Shown: piece by piece, positions 5,762 to 6,060 of the stretch
Position numbering within the stretch: position 1 is the stretch's first letter
Layout: each line of letters starts with the position of its first letter
Assembly: GCF_004770045.1 (NCBI RefSeq)
Contig: NZ_RQFO01000024.1
Location: 1-6,060, forward strand
DNA length: 6,060 nucleotides
Direction of reading: 5' to 3'
DNA from: Leptospira montravelensis
Lineage (GTDB): Bacteria > Spirochaetota > Leptospiria > Leptospirales > Leptospiraceae
Position numbers and translations under genes: made by a program
Notes under the pieces: generated by a model
Databases searched by the model: none
What the model saw: the letters and a program-made list of their open reading frames with translations, nothing else
What the model was told of the DNA's origin: nothing

Positions 5762-5928
5762 GCGCATAACATCGGCTACCCACTTCGCTTCGGGTCTTCG
5801 CCCTCGCTCGGCCTTCGGCAAATTCCTCTCCGGCACGCCTCTTGCCTCCGCAAGTGTCGTGCCGACGCTAACGCCTGCAAAGCAGGCTCAGCTCCGAGGA
5901 ACTTCGGGTAGCCTGGTTCGTTATACGA
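5762..5928 (+). repeat. attC-like structured repeat 6 (subtype B)
   Basis: Left box GCGCATAAC (5762-5770); the right box is the divergent GTTATACGA (5920-5928), which by the cassette model belongs to cassette 6. The inner stem is GGCTACCC (5774-5781) with GGGTAGCC (5906-5913). The left hairpin is GGG/CCC. A long stem CGGCACG (5831-5837) with CGTGCCG (5858-5864) encloses CTTGC/GCAAG. The terminal hairpin GCCTGC-AAA-GCAGGC (5873-5887) is the repeat 2 hairpin with one swapped pair and a changed loop. Confidence 0.85.
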
Positions 5929-6060
5929 AATCGCAAGAAAACTTTCCTATAATAATAGAAAAGAATTTGACTAATCTCATTTTGCGATATTCTTGGATGA
6001 AGTGCATATTATTAGCTGGAAGAAACTTGATGATTTTATTAATAAACATCCTAATTCTGA
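5921..6060 (+). mobile_element. Cassette 6, left end only
   Basis: Begins with TTATACGA, unlike the TTATGCGC or TTATGCGT of the other cassettes, then AA and TCGCAAG (5931-5937). The model predicts that its own repeat beyond the window begins TCGTATAAC and is preceded by CTTGCGA and two linking bases. An AT-rich leader of about 70 bases precedes the partial gene. Confidence 0.55.
6002..6060 (+). CDS. HigB-like toxin, 5' end only
   Basis: An open frame enters the window end and reads VHIISWKKLDDFINKHPNS from GTG 6002. This matches the opening pattern of HigB-type RNase toxins (HigB_toxin family): a first strand of I/V residues, then a Lys-rich helix and the HP-x-S/A turn. Known HigB toxins cleave mRNA on the ribosome and are followed by a HigA antitoxin with a helix-turn-helix; that partner would lie beyond the window. 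GGA at 5995-5997 is a weak ribosome site four bases before the GTG; an in-frame TTG at 5993 is the alternative start. Only 19 residues are seen, so the call rests on the opening pattern alone. An overlapping + frame from ATG 5997 also stays open to the end but looks like no known family. Confidence 0.55.
   Translation, partial: MHIISWKKLDDFINKHPNS

Larger units (their letters stand above)
4323..5920 (+). mobile_element. Cassette 5 (PD-(D/E)xK nuclease-like gene)
   Basis: Terminal inverted repeat TCATAAT (4333-4339), after AA, pairs with ATTATGA (5753-5759), before CT. The right arm overlaps the final base of the TAA stop codon. This is the longest cassette in the window. Confidence 0.75.
44..6060 (+). 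mobile_element. Integron-like gene cassette array, no integrase in window
   Basis: Six direct copies of a structured repeat of 167-171 bp alternate with single-gene or one-operon units, every gene in the same orientation and ending close to the following repeat. The closing box GTTATGC fits the integron core-site consensus GTTRRRY at six of seven positions, and the opening box GCATAAC is its complement. Assuming exchange after the G of GTT, cassettes run 207-1544, 1545-2526, 2527-3408, 3409-4322, 4323-5920 and 5921 onward. The repeats are longer than most attC sites known to me, and no tyrosine recombinase or attI is seen here. A recombinase other than an integron integrase therefore remains possible. 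Confidence 0.75.

Noticed and set aside
5630..5836. Minus-strand reading frame of 68 codons
   Set aside because: It begins inside repeat 6 and runs antisense into the nuclease-like gene; the repeat part is simply translated repeat.
44..5928. CRISPR array
   Set aside because: The repeats are about 170 bp and are separated by whole genes of 0.7 to 1.4 kb.
44..5928. Repeats as independent MITE insertions
   Set aside because: There are no target duplications, all copies have one orientation, exactly one lies between successive genes or operons, and the end variants and private inverted repeats pair across cassettes and not across repeats.

Overview
The window is a short stretch of a gene-cassette array. 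AT-rich single-gene units, all on the + strand, are separated by six GC-richer copies of a structured repeat of about 170 bp (44-214, 1385-1552, 2367-2534, 3248-3416, 4161-4330, 5762-5928). Each repeat opens with a box close to GCGCATAAC and closes with its near-complement GTTATGCGC. It keeps an internal paired architecture while the paired bases change, which is how integron attC sites behave. No integrase is present in the window, so this is a cassette array without a visible integrase. The low GC, A-rich coding style, repeat type and SH3-type secreted protein made me think of Leptospira or a related spirochaete; that is an impression from memory, not a proof.

Layout: 1-43 tail of an earlier cassette; cassette 1 (207-1544) a Schlafen AlbA_2-type protein; cassette 2 (1545-2526) a UPF0175 antitoxin and DUF3368/PIN toxin pair with overlapping genes; cassette 3 (2527-3408) an unrecognised single-span membrane protein with a coiled coil; cassette 4 (3409-4322) a secreted protein ending in a bacterial SH3-like domain; cassette 5 (4323-5920) a 464-residue protein ending in a PD-(D/E)xK nuclease-like domain; cassette 6 (5921 onward) begins with what looks like a HigB-type toxin, cut by the window end.

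The strongest observation is that the natural unit is the cassette and not the repeat. Bases flanking the left box of each cassette are complementary to bases flanking its own right box: GCCATT/AATGGC, TTGCTGC/GCAGCAA, TATTAT/ATAATA, GTCCCTA/TAGGGAC and TCATAAT/ATTATGA for cassettes 1 to 5. The pairs differ between cassettes. They lie next to each other only if a cassette is circularised, where they would extend the attC-like hairpin outward. The same logic explains why repeats 2 and 3 have mismatched ends: the odd GTTATGCGT and ACGCATAAC belong to the two ends of cassette 2.

The genes do not form one pathway. They are independent cargo typical of mobile arrays: toxin-antitoxin modules that stabilise the array, candidate defence or nucleic-acid-acting proteins, and envelope proteins. 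Intergenic space is almost entirely the repeats; the only clear separate leader is the roughly 120 bp in front of the antitoxin gene.
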